In this document: piece by piece, positions 1-8,367 of the stretch
Position numbering within the stretch: the first letter of the stretch is position 1
Layout: each line of letters opens with the position of its first letter
Assembly: GCF_001645125.1 (NCBI RefSeq)
Contig: NZ_LXKA01000209.1
Location: forward strand, 1-64,000
DNA length: 64,000 bases
Reading direction: 5' to 3'
Origin: Paraburkholderia ginsengiterrae
Lineage (GTDB): Bacteria > Pseudomonadota > Gammaproteobacteria > Burkholderiales > Burkholderiaceae
The notes under the pieces: model-generated
What the model saw: only the letters and a program-made list of their open reading frames with translations
Database searches by the model: none
What the model was told of the DNA's origin: nothing
Position numbers and translations under genes: made by a program

Positions 1-1054
1 GTCATGATGGGGCTCCTGCTGGAGAACGAGGCGGATTGCCTCAGTCACCAACATAAGCACCGGCGCCACTAACCTCTCAATCGCCGCCAGAGGCGGGACG
101 GAGCCCCATACCGCGCGAGCGGTTTAGTCCGTTCGGCCATTGCCGACCTTCAGGCATCGTCGTTTGTGAGGCAGTTACAGGTTGCTTTCCCGACATTCGC
201 ATCTCGGCTGCGGCGAATGTCAGGTATTTCGGACCCTCGGACTCGGTCAGCAGGTATTGGCTCGCTACCGTTCAATGTCGAGTCATCGCCCGCACCTCCA
301 TGCAGCGCTTCGCGATTTGACCTTCGCGCCTAACTGCGATCGCCGACTCCCAATAGATACGTCCGACCTTGAGCCCGAAACCCTTCTACGTGAACTGCTG
401 GAACTCGTTCGCCCCGCGCATGCTGCGCAAGTGATTGCACACTATGTGACAAGCATCCGGACGGTTCAGTGCTGGTCAACTGTTGCGCGATTAAGGCCAG
501 CGCGGCGCGTTTTCGCCGCGATCCTGTTCAATCCCAATCGCCGCGTAGGGCAAGATTGACAGCCGTTTTCGGCGAGCCGACCTCGTTTTTTAGGACTCTG
601 GGGCAGCGCGCCTGCCCAATTTGGAATCGTATCGGCTGCCTGGCAAGCTCAGTCAGCCGTCAGAGCCTTTTACGTGGCAAAACTGTTCGACCTTGCAGAT
701 ACACGAGATTCTGGAGATTTTGACGTGATGGCCGAAAATGAGCAGGAAATGTCCCCAAACCATCACAACTAGAGCGTCAGCGAAAACCCATAAAGCGTAA
801 ACTCTTCCAATCGCCAGTCAGAAGATTGCTGGTCCTGCCGGGCACAGGACCGTGGTGACTTGAGTCACGGGGTCTTGCACAAATTGACGCGGACTGGACG
901 GCACTGAACCTAACCTTCTTTCGAATTCGGATCTTTGTCTTTGTCTTCGTGTACCTGTGGACGCGTTGGGTTGACCAAGGCGGTAACGGGTGCTGCCTTG
1001 GGAAAATTCGTGGCAGATACAGGCATGAGCCCGACTGAGGACAGAGCCATCACG
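1..1054. other. gene-poor, apparently decayed stretch
   Basis: No complete gene can be supported here. Short open stretches exist on both strands, for example a + strand run ending in a stop near 771 with plausible codon use but no recognisable family, and a minus-strand run at 910-1095 that resembles a short secreted peptide rich in Lys, Asp and Pro but has only a TTG start. The mixture of short, interrupted reading frames suggests old coding DNA that has decayed. It borders the intact LysR gene on the side where a divergent catabolic operon would be expected. Confidence 0.5.
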
Positions 1055-1180
1055 ATGATGCGGAGTCGGAGTACCTCCTTCCTGTTTGAAGGCAATGCTC
1101 CTTACGTTGGGGAACGATACGAGGCATACCTTACCGACCCGAAGAGGGTGTCGGAAGAGTGGCGCGGTGCAGGGAGTTGA
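1055..1180 (+). pseudogene. 5' remnant of 2-oxoglutarate dehydrogenase E1 (SucA/OdhA)
   Basis: The 41-codon frame begins with two Met codons and carries the peptide GNAPYVGERYEAYLTDP. It lines up from its first residue with the conserved N-terminus of proteobacterial 2-oxoglutarate dehydrogenase E1, which reads roughly MM-x6-YLF-GNAPYVEELYEAYL. The frame stops after the conserved Trp-Arg, about 35 residues into a protein that is normally about 950 residues long. Downstream codons in another frame (to about 1310) may be further decayed remains. The match is from memory of the family and not a search, so the assignment is tentative, but a match beginning exactly at the start codon argues for a true gene fragment. 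Confidence 0.45.
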
Positions 1181-1425
1181 AGCGCAGATCTCGCGCATTA
1201 AGCGATGCATTGCCGCAAAACCACTGACGCAAAAACTCGAATCACAGAACCGTGAAGGCGTTGTCATCGCCAACATCATCAACCTGTGGAATTCATTCGG
1301 CAGACCCGTTTCCGTTAAAAAGTCGCGTCTGCAGACGGGAGCTCCTCACCTTCCGAACAAAGCCGATTTCACGGGAAGTGCTACAAGTTGGTGAATACTC
1401 CGAGTGGCACCGATTTTCGGATCGG

Positions 1426-1496
1426 CTACAGTTGACTCACCAAATCCGTATCATAGGGCCGCTGCCGCATGGACACTATTCCACAGAGAAATGAAG
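1426..1496 (+). promoter_or_regulatory. LysR promoter/5'-end block, copy 1 of 3
   Basis: This 71-bp block precedes and overlaps the start of the intact LysR gene. Blocks of 72 bp matching it lie at 10272-10343 and 12412-12483; all begin CTACA, end AATGAAG and contain the core GACACTATTCC or GAGACTATTCC. Here the block contains the LysR start codon at 1469, so part of the conservation is coding (residues MDTIPQRNE) and part is upstream non-coding DNA. It probably represents the regulator promoter and its operator, ancestrally shared with a divergent catabolic operon. Confidence 0.5.
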
Positions 1497-2407
1497 GCGA
1501 TATCGAACTCGATCTCCACCACTTGCAAGTATTAGACGTACTGCTGACCGAACACAGTCTGACCAAAGCCGCGCGCGTGCTAAATCTCTCTCAGCCCGCC
1601 TTGAGCAAGACGCTGGCTCGACTACGACTCTATTTTGGCGACCCGCTTTTTGTGCGCGTAGCGCTGCGCATGGAGCCCACACCGAAGGCGCTCGAACTCG
1701 CAGAATCCGTGAGGGCGATATTAAAAAGAATTCGCGCGCTGCGTTCGGAGCACGCGTCATTCGTTCCAAAGACGTCAACGCGTAAATTCAGCTTCTTTCT
1801 TGTTGATGCGGGTGTGGTAAAAATCTTCCCAGCGCTGTTGAACTACCTGGCCGCTGAAGCGCCGGGCGTATGCGTACAGTCGATTCCGTGCGACGCGCAA
1901 CACCTCGATCTGTGGCTTGAATCGGGCCTCGTCGACCTGGCAATTGGCTCCTTCCCCTCGCTGACAATGGGTATTCGGCGTCTACCGCTGTGGACCGAGA
2001 CCTACGTAAGCGTTACGCGCAAAGACCATCCGCGCATCGGCACGCATCCGAGCAAAGCACAGTTTGTCGCGGAGAAGCACGCGCTCGTGTCCGCACTAGG
2101 TACCGGGCACGAACATTTGTCAATTGAGCGGCTCATCGAGTCCGAAGTGCCTCGTAGGAACATAGTGTGCCGCGTCCCCGTCTTTACTTCGGCCGCGCTG
2201 ATCGCTAAACACTCCGACGTGATCGCCACGATGCCAAAGACTCTTGCCGTTGCGATGAGTCACGACCTCGACCTGCAAGTGGTTGAGCCGCCAATCGCAT
2301 TGCCCAAACTCCAAATCGCTCAGTACTGGCACGATCGATGTCACCTCGAACCCGGCAACCAATGGCTTCGAAATGTGTTTCGCACGCTGTTTTCGACGCC
2401 CGGGTAA
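1469..2407 (+). CDS. LysR-family transcriptional regulator of the phenol cluster
   Basis: A 312-residue LysR-type regulator. Residues about 16-75 form the winged helix-turn-helix (LHHLQVLDVLLTEHSLTKAARV, then LSQPALSKTLARLR), followed by the linker helix and a C-terminal effector-binding domain. The ATG at 1469 is the only good in-frame start; AGGG lies 9 bases upstream. The gene faces the eight-gene phenol operon and ends 96 bp from its last gene with a hairpin between them. HadR/TcpR-type LysR proteins activate such operons on binding a phenol or its product, so this is the likely activator. The effector cannot be read from sequence. Decayed paralogues are present at 12.46 kb and as a 5' stub at 10.3 kb. 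Confidence 0.88.
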   Translation: MDTIPQRNEGDIELDLHHLQVLDVLLTEHSLTKAARVLNLSQPALSKTLARLRLYFGDPLFVRVALRMEPTPKALELAESVRAILKRIRALRSEHASFVPKTSTRKFSFFLVDAGVVKIFPALLNYLAAEAPGVCVQSIPCDAQHLDLWLESGLVDLAIGSFPSLTMGIRRLPLWTETYVSVTRKDHPRIGTHPSKAQFVAEKHALVSALGTGHEHLSIERLIESEVPRRNIVCRVPVFTSAALIAKHSDVIATMPKTLAVAMSHDLDLQVVEPPIALPKLQIAQYWHDRCHLEPGNQWLRNVFRTLFSTPG

Positions 2408-2424
2408 AGCGAGAGCACATTCAA

Positions 2425-2454
2425 GTCTGCATTGAATGGAAATCCAATGCAGAC
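2425..2454. terminator. hairpin between convergent genes
   Basis: GTCTGCATTG and its exact complement CAATGCAGAC are separated by 10 nt. The structure lies between the convergent LysR and dioxygenase genes. There is no clear T-run on either side, so it may be a bidirectional terminator or an mRNA 3'-stabilising stem. Confidence 0.5.
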
Positions 2455-2503
2455 CTGACGCGTGCGCTACCCATCGATCAAGATGACGCGAATACGAGTT
2501 GCC

Positions 2504-3334
2504 TTAGCCCACGGGGTTTAGGACGAAATCGTAAGTCAACGTGTAGCCACCGTCAGGCTGCTTGATCCAGTCGGCTACCAACGTTTGTCGTACGCCAAAA
2601 ACAGCATCGGAATCCAGATATCGGTCGCCGTTACGAAATACGTGCGTGACCAACGTCTCGTAATTTTTCGCCTTGATCATGAAATGAAGGTGGGCGGGGC
2701 GCCAAGGGTGGCGCTCGGTAGCACGCAGCAAATCGCCCACTGGGCCATCGACCGGAATCGGGTATGCGACAGCGACAACCGTGCGAAATTCAAAACTACC
2801 GTCGTCTTGGGACGTGAGTACGCCTCTAGCTTGATGGGTCTCGAGATCCGGATACTGAACGTCATAGTTCCCGGCAGCGTCGGCCTGCCAAACCTCCAAC
2901 ACTGCCCCTGCAATCGGTGCGCCGTTGCGATCCTTCACGGTGCCTCGTACGAGGCAAGGTTCGCCAACCGCGCCATTGGCGATGTCGGCACCGTTCTCAT
3001 ACACGGGCGCGCCTTCTACGTGGAACGGCCCAAAAACAGTCGATTCCGTGCAACCTTCCGGCTTTTCGTTGTTCATCGCAACGGTCAACATCGACAACCC
3101 GAGGACGTCACTCAACAAAATGAATTCCTGCCGCTTGTCGTCACATTTTTGCCCCGTCGCGGTTAGAAAGGAAATCCCCGCCAGCAACTCTTTCTCTGTT
3201 AGTTTGACATCCCGCGCGAAGTTATGCAGATGCGTGATGAGGCTGGTGAGTACGAATTTCAAGCGAGGATCCGGGGTGCCGGATAAGAGATTGACCACTG
3301 CTTGCGTGACAGTCTGTTCATTGAGGTTGCGCAT
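2504..3334 (-). CDS. hydroxyquinol 1,2-dioxygenase
   Basis: A 276-residue intradiol ring-cleavage enzyme that opens hydroxyquinol (1,2,4-trihydroxybenzene) to maleylacetate. The N-terminal helical dimerisation domain (FVLTSLITHLHNFARDVKL) is followed by the beta-sandwich catalytic domain. The Fe(III) ligands are visible as the Tyr of GNYDVQ, the Tyr of AVAYPIP and the two His of RPAHLHF. The start at 3334 is preferred over longer in-frame possibilities because TTGGAG lies just upstream and because it begins with the family-typical MRNLNEQT. It is the last gene of the operon, 112 bp after maleylacetate reductase. It corresponds to HadC/TcpC; cluster context favours hydroxyquinol over catechol as substrate. 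Confidence 0.92.
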   Translation of the reverse strand: MRNLNEQTVTQAVVNLLSGTPDPRLKFVLTSLITHLHNFARDVKLTEKELLAGISFLTATGQKCDDKRQEFILLSDVLGLSMLTVAMNNEKPEGCTESTVFGPFHVEGAPVYENGADIANGAVGEPCLVRGTVKDRNGAPIAGAVLEVWQADAAGNYDVQYPDLETHQARGVLTSQDDGSFEFRTVVAVAYPIPVDGPVGDLLRATERHPWRPAHLHFMIKAKNYETLVTHVFRNGDRYLDSDAVFGVRQTLVADWIKQPDGGYTLTYDFVLNPVG

Positions 3335-3446
3335 GTTTGTCTCCAATTGTTTGGTGTGTTGGTGAACCACCGCCAACCCGTACGTTGATAGCGGCCATCG
3401 AGCGAGGCGAAGAGATTCATAACGCCGTCTGCCGCGGATCGTGCAA

Positions 3447-4517
3447 TCAGATCTGCGGTCGCGCACCCTCGTATGCGTCTTGTAGCAACTGTCTTATTGC
3501 CACTCTCTCTAGTGGCCGAGGATTGGGGTATTGATTTTCCAGCGCAATCGCGCACGCCTTGTCGAGTTCTGACGCTTTCATTCCGATATCCTTCAGTGCC
3601 AACGGTGCGCCGTTCATCTTCGCCAGATCGAAAATGGCTTGCGGTGCGCTAGTGCCGTTTAGCGCACGCGCGATGCGCTTCATCGCACGCGAGGCGGCCG
3701 TCGCGTTGTAGGCGAGTGCATGCGGCAAAACGATAGTGTGGGTTTCTGCATGCGGCAGGTTGAAGCTACCGCCTAACGTATGGCAAAGTTTATGATGCAG
3801 AGACATACCCACGCTCCCTAGCACCGATCCACACAGCCAGGCGCCGTAGAGCGCATCCGCACGCGCCCGCCGAACGTGCGCATCTTCGGCGTCGAGCGTC
3901 AGTAGGGGCAGCGCTCGTCCGATGGCAGCGATGCCCTCGGCCGCCATCAGATCTGTGATCGGGTTGGCATCCATGGCGTAAAGACCTTCCGCCGCATGAG
4001 CAATCGCATTGATCCCGCTGCTAACGCTCAACGATACTGGCAGCGAGTATGTAAGTTCGGGATCGTAGATCACTGTCTTTGGCATGACACGGATATCGCG
4101 ACCGGTCTTTTTTAGCCCCGCTTCGGTTATACCGTAGATCGGCGTCATTTCAGAACCAGCATAGGTAGTCGGAATAGCAAGGATCGGAAGGTCCGACTCC
4201 AGTGCTATCGCTTTTCCGAGTCCTATCGTCGAACCACCGCCGATTGCTATAGCGCAGTCGGCGTCAAGACGACGCGCTAGCTCGCGTGCTTCGCGCGCAA
4301 CCTCGACCGGTACATGCATAGCCGCCCTGTCGAACACGCCGGCGACACGAGACCCGAGAATCCCTGCTATCCGTGCTGCATCTCGACGTTGATCAGGTGT
4401 CGCGAGTATGAGTGCATGACGCGCGCCAAGCAGGTCGACTTCCGCTTCGATCCGGCCCAGAGCACCGATTCCAAATACAACTCGCTGCGGATGGCTCGTA
4501 AAAATAAATTCGTTCAT
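3447..4517 (-). CDS. maleylacetate reductase
   Basis: A 356-residue iron-type alcohol dehydrogenase-family protein that reduces maleylacetate to 3-oxoadipate with NAD(P)H. It opens with FIFTSHPQRVVFGIGAL, typical of this subfamily. The nucleotide-binding motif AIGGGSTIGLGKAIAL and the segment HKLCHTLGGSFNLPHAETH, which carries the conserved His residues, are present. It starts 16 bp after the FAD synthetase gene, so the two are probably cotranscribed. The product sits directly after hydroxyquinol cleavage in the pathway (HadD/TcpD equivalent). Confidence 0.92.
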   Translation of the reverse strand: MNEFIFTSHPQRVVFGIGALGRIEAEVDLLGARHALILATPDQRRDAARIAGILGSRVAGVFDRAAMHVPVEVAREARELARRLDADCAIAIGGGSTIGLGKAIALESDLPILAIPTTYAGSEMTPIYGITEAGLKKTGRDIRVMPKTVIYDPELTYSLPVSLSVSSGINAIAHAAEGLYAMDANPITDLMAAEGIAAIGRALPLLTLDAEDAHVRRARADALYGAWLCGSVLGSVGMSLHHKLCHTLGGSFNLPHAETHTIVLPHALAYNATAASRAMKRIARALNGTSAPQAIFDLAKMNGAPLALKDIGMKASELDKACAIALENQYPNPRPLERVAIRQLLQDAYEGARPQI

Positions 4518-4533
4518 GATGCTTCTCGCTGGC

Positions 4534-5421
4534 TCACGTCAAGGCCATCGTGCTGAATGCGAAGCGGCTTGTCGCCGATCTCGCCCGATCATGGAATCGG
4601 ACGGTCATCGCGTCACCGAGGGCAATTTGCGTGTCCTTCTCAACAAGCAAACGCACCGTGCGCGCGCCAATCTGTGAATGTTGCTCTCGAACCTGCAAGA
4701 TAGCGTCGATCCAGGGCGCCGCAACATGCTGCTTTTTTACCGTTCCGGCATAATCCCCCATCGGCGGTGAACACAAATCGCCGGGTACCAGGAGGTCGAT
4801 CACGCGGCAAGCAGAATCACTCGGGCCGAACACCGTCCCCGACAGCTCGTGCGGGCGATCTAGCATTGCATTTGCACCACCAATATCGCCTTGCTGGACT
4901 AGCCGCCGTGTTTCGCTTGACGAACAATACGCACCGTTCTCAATGTACGTATTCAGCCGCAGCGGCACGGGACGTACGTCAAACCCGAGGCAACCACCAA
5001 GATTGCCCAAATACGTGATATTCCCTTGTCGACCACTGCCACAGGCGAAATTCTCGCCGACGATCAGTGAACGCATGCCCAGCTTGTCAACCAAAGTCCC
5101 CCGCACAAAATCATCTGTCGATTCCCCGCTTCGCTGCCGATCAAATTTCAGAACGAGGCAGTAGTCGACATGTCCGGTGGACGCTAACAAATCCATACGA
5201 CCTTCAAGGGTCGACAAGAGCGGTGGGCAGGATTCGGGACGCAACGTGGCAAGCGGGTGAGGATCAAATGTGACCAAAACAGTAGGAAGCTGCAAGACCC
5301 GTCCTTGATCTCGCAGCGTCCGCAGAACGCGCCTGTGCCCACGGTGAACGCCATCGAACATCCCGATCGACACGGCCGACCCGGACAAATGGAATTCACT
5401 TGGATTGTGGATGACTATCAT
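4534..5421 (-). CDS. RibF-like FAD synthetase with degenerate riboflavin-kinase domain
   Basis: A 295-residue RibF-family protein. The N-terminal FMN adenylyltransferase domain is well preserved: SIGMFDGVHRGHRRVL (nucleotidyltransferase HxGH box), TFDPHPLATL, LIVGENFACGSGRQGN and the SSSETRRL segment. The C-terminal riboflavin-kinase region is divergent: the expected GFPTAN motif reads DLCSPPMGDYAG and the acidic residue near the end of the domain is not evident. I infer that it makes FAD from FMN but may not phosphorylate riboflavin. It lies 32 bp after the nitroreductase gene and 16 bp before maleylacetate reductase, inside a pathway that runs on FADH2, which suggests a dedicated cofactor supply. 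A housekeeping ribF should exist elsewhere in the genome. Confidence 0.82.
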   Translation of the reverse strand: MIVIHNPSEFHLSGSAVSIGMFDGVHRGHRRVLRTLRDQGRVLQLPTVLVTFDPHPLATLRPESCPPLLSTLEGRMDLLASTGHVDYCLVLKFDRQRSGESTDDFVRGTLVDKLGMRSLIVGENFACGSGRQGNITYLGNLGGCLGFDVRPVPLRLNTYIENGAYCSSSETRRLVQQGDIGGANAMLDRPHELSGTVFGPSDSACRVIDLLVPGDLCSPPMGDYAGTVKKQHVAAPWIDAILQVREQHSQIGARTVRLLVEKDTQIALGDAMTVRFHDRARSATSRFAFSTMALT

Positions 5422-5453
5422 GGAAGACTCCCGTAAGCCTCATCAATAGCGGA

Positions 5454-6044
5454 TCAAATTACCTTGCAGACTTCGTCAAAAGAGAGCCGTGGGCTGCGAG
5501 GAAACAACCTGGAAGGGTCCCCGCGACCAATGCCGCAAATGAAGTTCGACTTGATCGATGTGCCAGCGAACACTGTGGCGTCAACCTTTGCATTGTCGAA
5601 ACCGGACATCGGGCCGCAGTCCAGACCAACCGCCCGTGCCGCCGCGATCAGATATCCACCCTGCAAGGTCCCATTGCGAAATGCAGTTGTTTCAGCGAAC
5701 CCGATCTTCGCTTCGCCTTCGAACCAGGCCTTGACAGTGGGGTTATGCGGAAAGAGCCTCGGCAGATCCTCGTAGAAACGCGTCTCGTAGCCGACAACCG
5801 CCAGCACTGGCGCCGTCATAGTCTTAACTACATTCCCCGGACTGAGAGCGTCCTTCAGTTCTTCCTTGCCGGCTTCACTGCGCACGAAAACGATCCGAGC
5901 CGGCGAACAATTCAGTGAAGTGGGACCCCACTTCATCAACTCGTACACTTGTTTCAACTGCTCGTCCGAGACCGGCTCATCAAGCCACCCGTTCTGGCTT
6001 CGACCCTTGCGAAACACACGGTCCAAAAAATTCTCATCAACCAT
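5454..6044 (-). CDS. hadB: nitroreductase-family quinone reductase (HadB/TcpB-like)
   Basis: A 196-residue FMN-dependent nitroreductase-fold protein of the RutE/HadB subgroup. Recognisable segments are [20 protein letters not shown] near the N-terminus, [15 protein letters not shown], and [23 protein letters not shown] near the C-terminus. In chlorophenol clusters this protein reduces the quinone released by the monooxygenase to the hydroquinone form. It follows the monooxygenase by 97 bp and precedes the FAD synthetase. A decayed copy of its C-terminal half is present at 11512-11850. Malonic-semialdehyde reductase is an alternative for the wider family, but the context argues against it. Confidence 0.85.
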   Translation of the reverse strand: MVDENFLDRVFRKGRSQNGWLDEPVSDEQLKQVYELMKWGPTSLNCSPARIVFVRSEAGKEELKDALSPGNVVKTMTAPVLAVVGYETRFYEDLPRLFPHNPTVKAWFEGEAKIGFAETTAFRNGTLQGGYLIAAARAVGLDCGPMSGFDNAKVDATVFAGTSIKSNFICGIGRGDPSRLFPRSPRLSFDEVCKVI

Positions 6045-6141
6045 AGTGCGTCACCCCCTGGAGAAAAACAGTACCGTGCAAAAGCACGGTACTTACATCG
6101 CACGTAGCGCACGTAACTCAGGAACTTAGGCTGACTGCGCG

Positions 6142-7695
6142 TCAGATGGACATAGTGCCGCTGAGTGCCAGCGATTCTTGATGCCGTGCCGAGTCAAGCG
6201 CTTTGGCGTAGTCGGCCGTCACTTTGTAATCGCTGTTCTCGTCGATCTCAGACTCGATTCCACAAACCCGGCGAGCGAGTCTTGCATACGGGCCCGAACC
6301 AGAAAATTCCGCGCGTTGCATGGTCAGCGTGCGAATCGCTTGCAGCGGCGTGCCGTTGAAGTTTTCGAAAACGAACAGGCGGCTACCCCAGTCCGTCAGG
6401 AACAGGTCACGGATCACCCGGCCGATCTGAACGCGGTCATGCGGTTTGCCGACGGGTCCGCTGTTCAAGCGTTCAAACCACGGATTGAGCGTCGCATCAT
6501 TCCATTGATCTTCGCTGGCGAAGATAAGAGCACTACGCCCGGAAAGGTCGACCAGCTCGTAGATCATCTGCGAGAAGTTCTCGAGATAGAGCGCGCGGCC
6601 AAAGTCGTAGATCAGAATATTCGGCTTGTAGTGTCCGCCGGGCGTGTGAAAGCCCAATTCCTCCGCCGCGATAACGTGGGCTAGCATCGCCTGGTGAAAA
6701 CCAATCAGTTTCGCGACCCGGGTCATGACAGCCGGAATCTTGTTGGTTCCAATATGCTCGGTGATCAGCACGGCCAGTCCGGCCATCAGCTCAGCGCGCA
6801 CCATCTGGCGAACCAGCGCATGGTAATGCAGCCAGTCGAAGACTCGTTGCGGGTAAAGCTTGGCATGTTCAGGATTGCCGATATGGAAGACATGCGACCA
6901 CGGAATGAAGACATTTTCGAAAAGCGTCATGCCGTCGAGTTCATCGCCTTGGGAGGCCAGCGGGTGTTCGATTGGATCATCCTTCACCACGCCTTCACGA
7001 CAGACGATCGTCACCCCTTTGGCATTGACGGGAGTCGCTGCGAAAATAACCTGCTCGCCGGGAATGCCAGGACGGAAAAATACGCCGATATGGATCCAAT
7101 CGGCAAAAGCGACGCCAGTGCCGATCGCCTTGATACCGTTGACAACGATTCCCTTCTCGTTCTTTTCGACTATACGGAGACCCGGCGAGCGTGCCTGTGC
7201 TTCCGGGTTGGACCGGTCCATTTGCGGGTCGACAAATTGCGGTGCGCAGTTAAAGTCGTTGTCCTTCGCAAAGTTGACAAAATTAACGATATTCTTCGCT
7301 TTGATGTGACCTTCCGCACCGATAGATTGGGTTTCCCATGGCGTCGGATCGTCCAGATAAGTCTGCAGTACGTAGTTGTTCACATCTGGACTACGGGGAA
7401 AGGATGCACCAGCCATTTCGCGCATCACGGTCTCGTGGTACTTGCGCTTACGCCGGAGTTGGTCCTTATTGTGATGACCGAACCATTGCATTGAACGGCG
7501 TTTGCCATTCTCGTCGATAAAGGTCACGACGTCTTGCAAATCGGGGCGATGATGCAAGTCATAGAAATCTGCGTGACGCTGAGCATAGTCACGCGTTTTC
7601 GGGTGCGTCGCGATGTTGTCGATCTTCTCGTTTCCCACCCAGACTTGACGCCCGTCATTCAGGGATTCGAGGTATTGACGACCGGTTCGGATCAT
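6142..7695 (-). CDS. hadA: FADH2-dependent phenol monooxygenase (HadA/TcpA-like)
   Basis: A 517-residue member of the HpaB-type two-component flavin monooxygenases. It matches the HadA (Ralstonia) and TcpA (Cupriavidus) chlorophenol monooxygenases in length and along its whole sequence, for example MIRTGRQYLESLNDGRQVW, VNGIKAIGTGVAFADWIH and FNGTPLQAIRTLTMQRAEF. These enzymes hydroxylate halo- or nitrophenols para to the hydroxyl with loss of halide or nitrite, using FADH2 made by a partner reductase. A reading frame continues upstream to 7869, but the Met at 7695 is preferred: it has GAAGGA before it, gives the family length and clears the reductase gene by 37 bp. The exact phenol cannot be deduced. 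Confidence 0.93.
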   Translation of the reverse strand: MIRTGRQYLESLNDGRQVWVGNEKIDNIATHPKTRDYAQRHADFYDLHHRPDLQDVVTFIDENGKRRSMQWFGHHNKDQLRRKRKYHETVMREMAGASFPRSPDVNNYVLQTYLDDPTPWETQSIGAEGHIKAKNIVNFVNFAKDNDFNCAPQFVDPQMDRSNPEAQARSPGLRIVEKNEKGIVVNGIKAIGTGVAFADWIHIGVFFRPGIPGEQVIFAATPVNAKGVTIVCREGVVKDDPIEHPLASQGDELDGMTLFENVFIPWSHVFHIGNPEHAKLYPQRVFDWLHYHALVRQMVRAELMAGLAVLITEHIGTNKIPAVMTRVAKLIGFHQAMLAHVIAAEELGFHTPGGHYKPNILIYDFGRALYLENFSQMIYELVDLSGRSALIFASEDQWNDATLNPWFERLNSGPVGKPHDRVQIGRVIRDLFLTDWGSRLFVFENFNGTPLQAIRTLTMQRAEFSGSGPYARLARRVCGIESEIDENSDYKVTADYAKALDSARHQESLALSGTMSI

Positions 7696-7732
7696 GACTT
7701 TTTCCTTCGAGTATTTAATTGAAAACGACTGG

Positions 7733-8314
7733 TTAAAGTGTTGCGGGCCGGGTTGTTGCGTAAGCGCGCTGATAGTAAGCGAGGGGGTGGCGCTCTTCTG
7801 CTTTGGTGGTCGCGATAACGCGCGCGAAAATGAGGCTGTGCGTCCCAACCTCAATAGCATCTGCGACACGACAGTCGAGCGTCATCATTGCTTCCTTGCA
7901 GTAGGGTGCGCCGCTTGCCAGGATTCCCCACTGACTCCTCTCAAACCGTTCTGGCATTGACAGCCCACCAACGCCCGCGAAGAGCTGGGACAGTTCACTC
8001 TGATCTGCACTCAGCCAGTTCACAGTGAGTATCCCGTTCGCTTTGATCACGCCGTTAGCGAAGCTGTTGCGGTTGACGCAAACCAGCACAGTCGGAGGCG
8101 TGTCACACACTGAGCAGACTGCAGAGCAGGTAACGCCAGCTCTGCCACCCGGGCCGTCAGTGGCGAGGATAGTCACGGGAGTGATTGCTTTGGAAAGCGC
8201 CTCCCTCATCTCAGTCGCGCTCACTTCGGCAGATACTGTCTCTGGCAGATTTCTCGGCGGCGTGGCAATTGCGAAATCGGCAGCTAATTCTTGTCTTTTC
8301 TGCGTGTTGGGCAT
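7733..8314 (-). CDS. hadX: flavin reductase partner of the monooxygenase (HadX-like)
   Basis: A 193-residue flavin reductase of the FMN-binding split-barrel family. The core is visible in EMREALSKAITPVTILATDG, RAGVTCSAVCSVCDTPPTVLVCVN, ILTVNWLS and TLDCRVADAIEVGTHSLIFARV. It supplies reduced flavin to the monooxygenase directly downstream (37 bp). GGAG stands 7 nt before the ATG. The order reductase, monooxygenase, nitroreductase is that of hadXAB and tcpXAB. The last 15 or so residues are variable. A decayed paralogue lies at 11.86-12.29 kb. Confidence 0.9.
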   Translation of the reverse strand: MPNTQKRQELAADFAIATPPRNLPETVSAEVSATEMREALSKAITPVTILATDGPGGRAGVTCSAVCSVCDTPPTVLVCVNRNSFANGVIKANGILTVNWLSADQSELSQLFAGVGGLSMPERFERSQWGILASGAPYCKEAMMTLDCRVADAIEVGTHSLIFARVIATTKAEERHPLAYYQRAYATTRPATL

Positions 8315-8367
8315 AACACGTCTCCAGATGGAAGATTACTTGCGCCCCAGTTCAGGCAGCGGCCGGC

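Noticed and set aside
6694-7494. 266-codon open frame antisense to the monooxygenase gene
   Set aside because: The sense monooxygenase matches HadA/TcpA along its full length; the antisense frame has no features.
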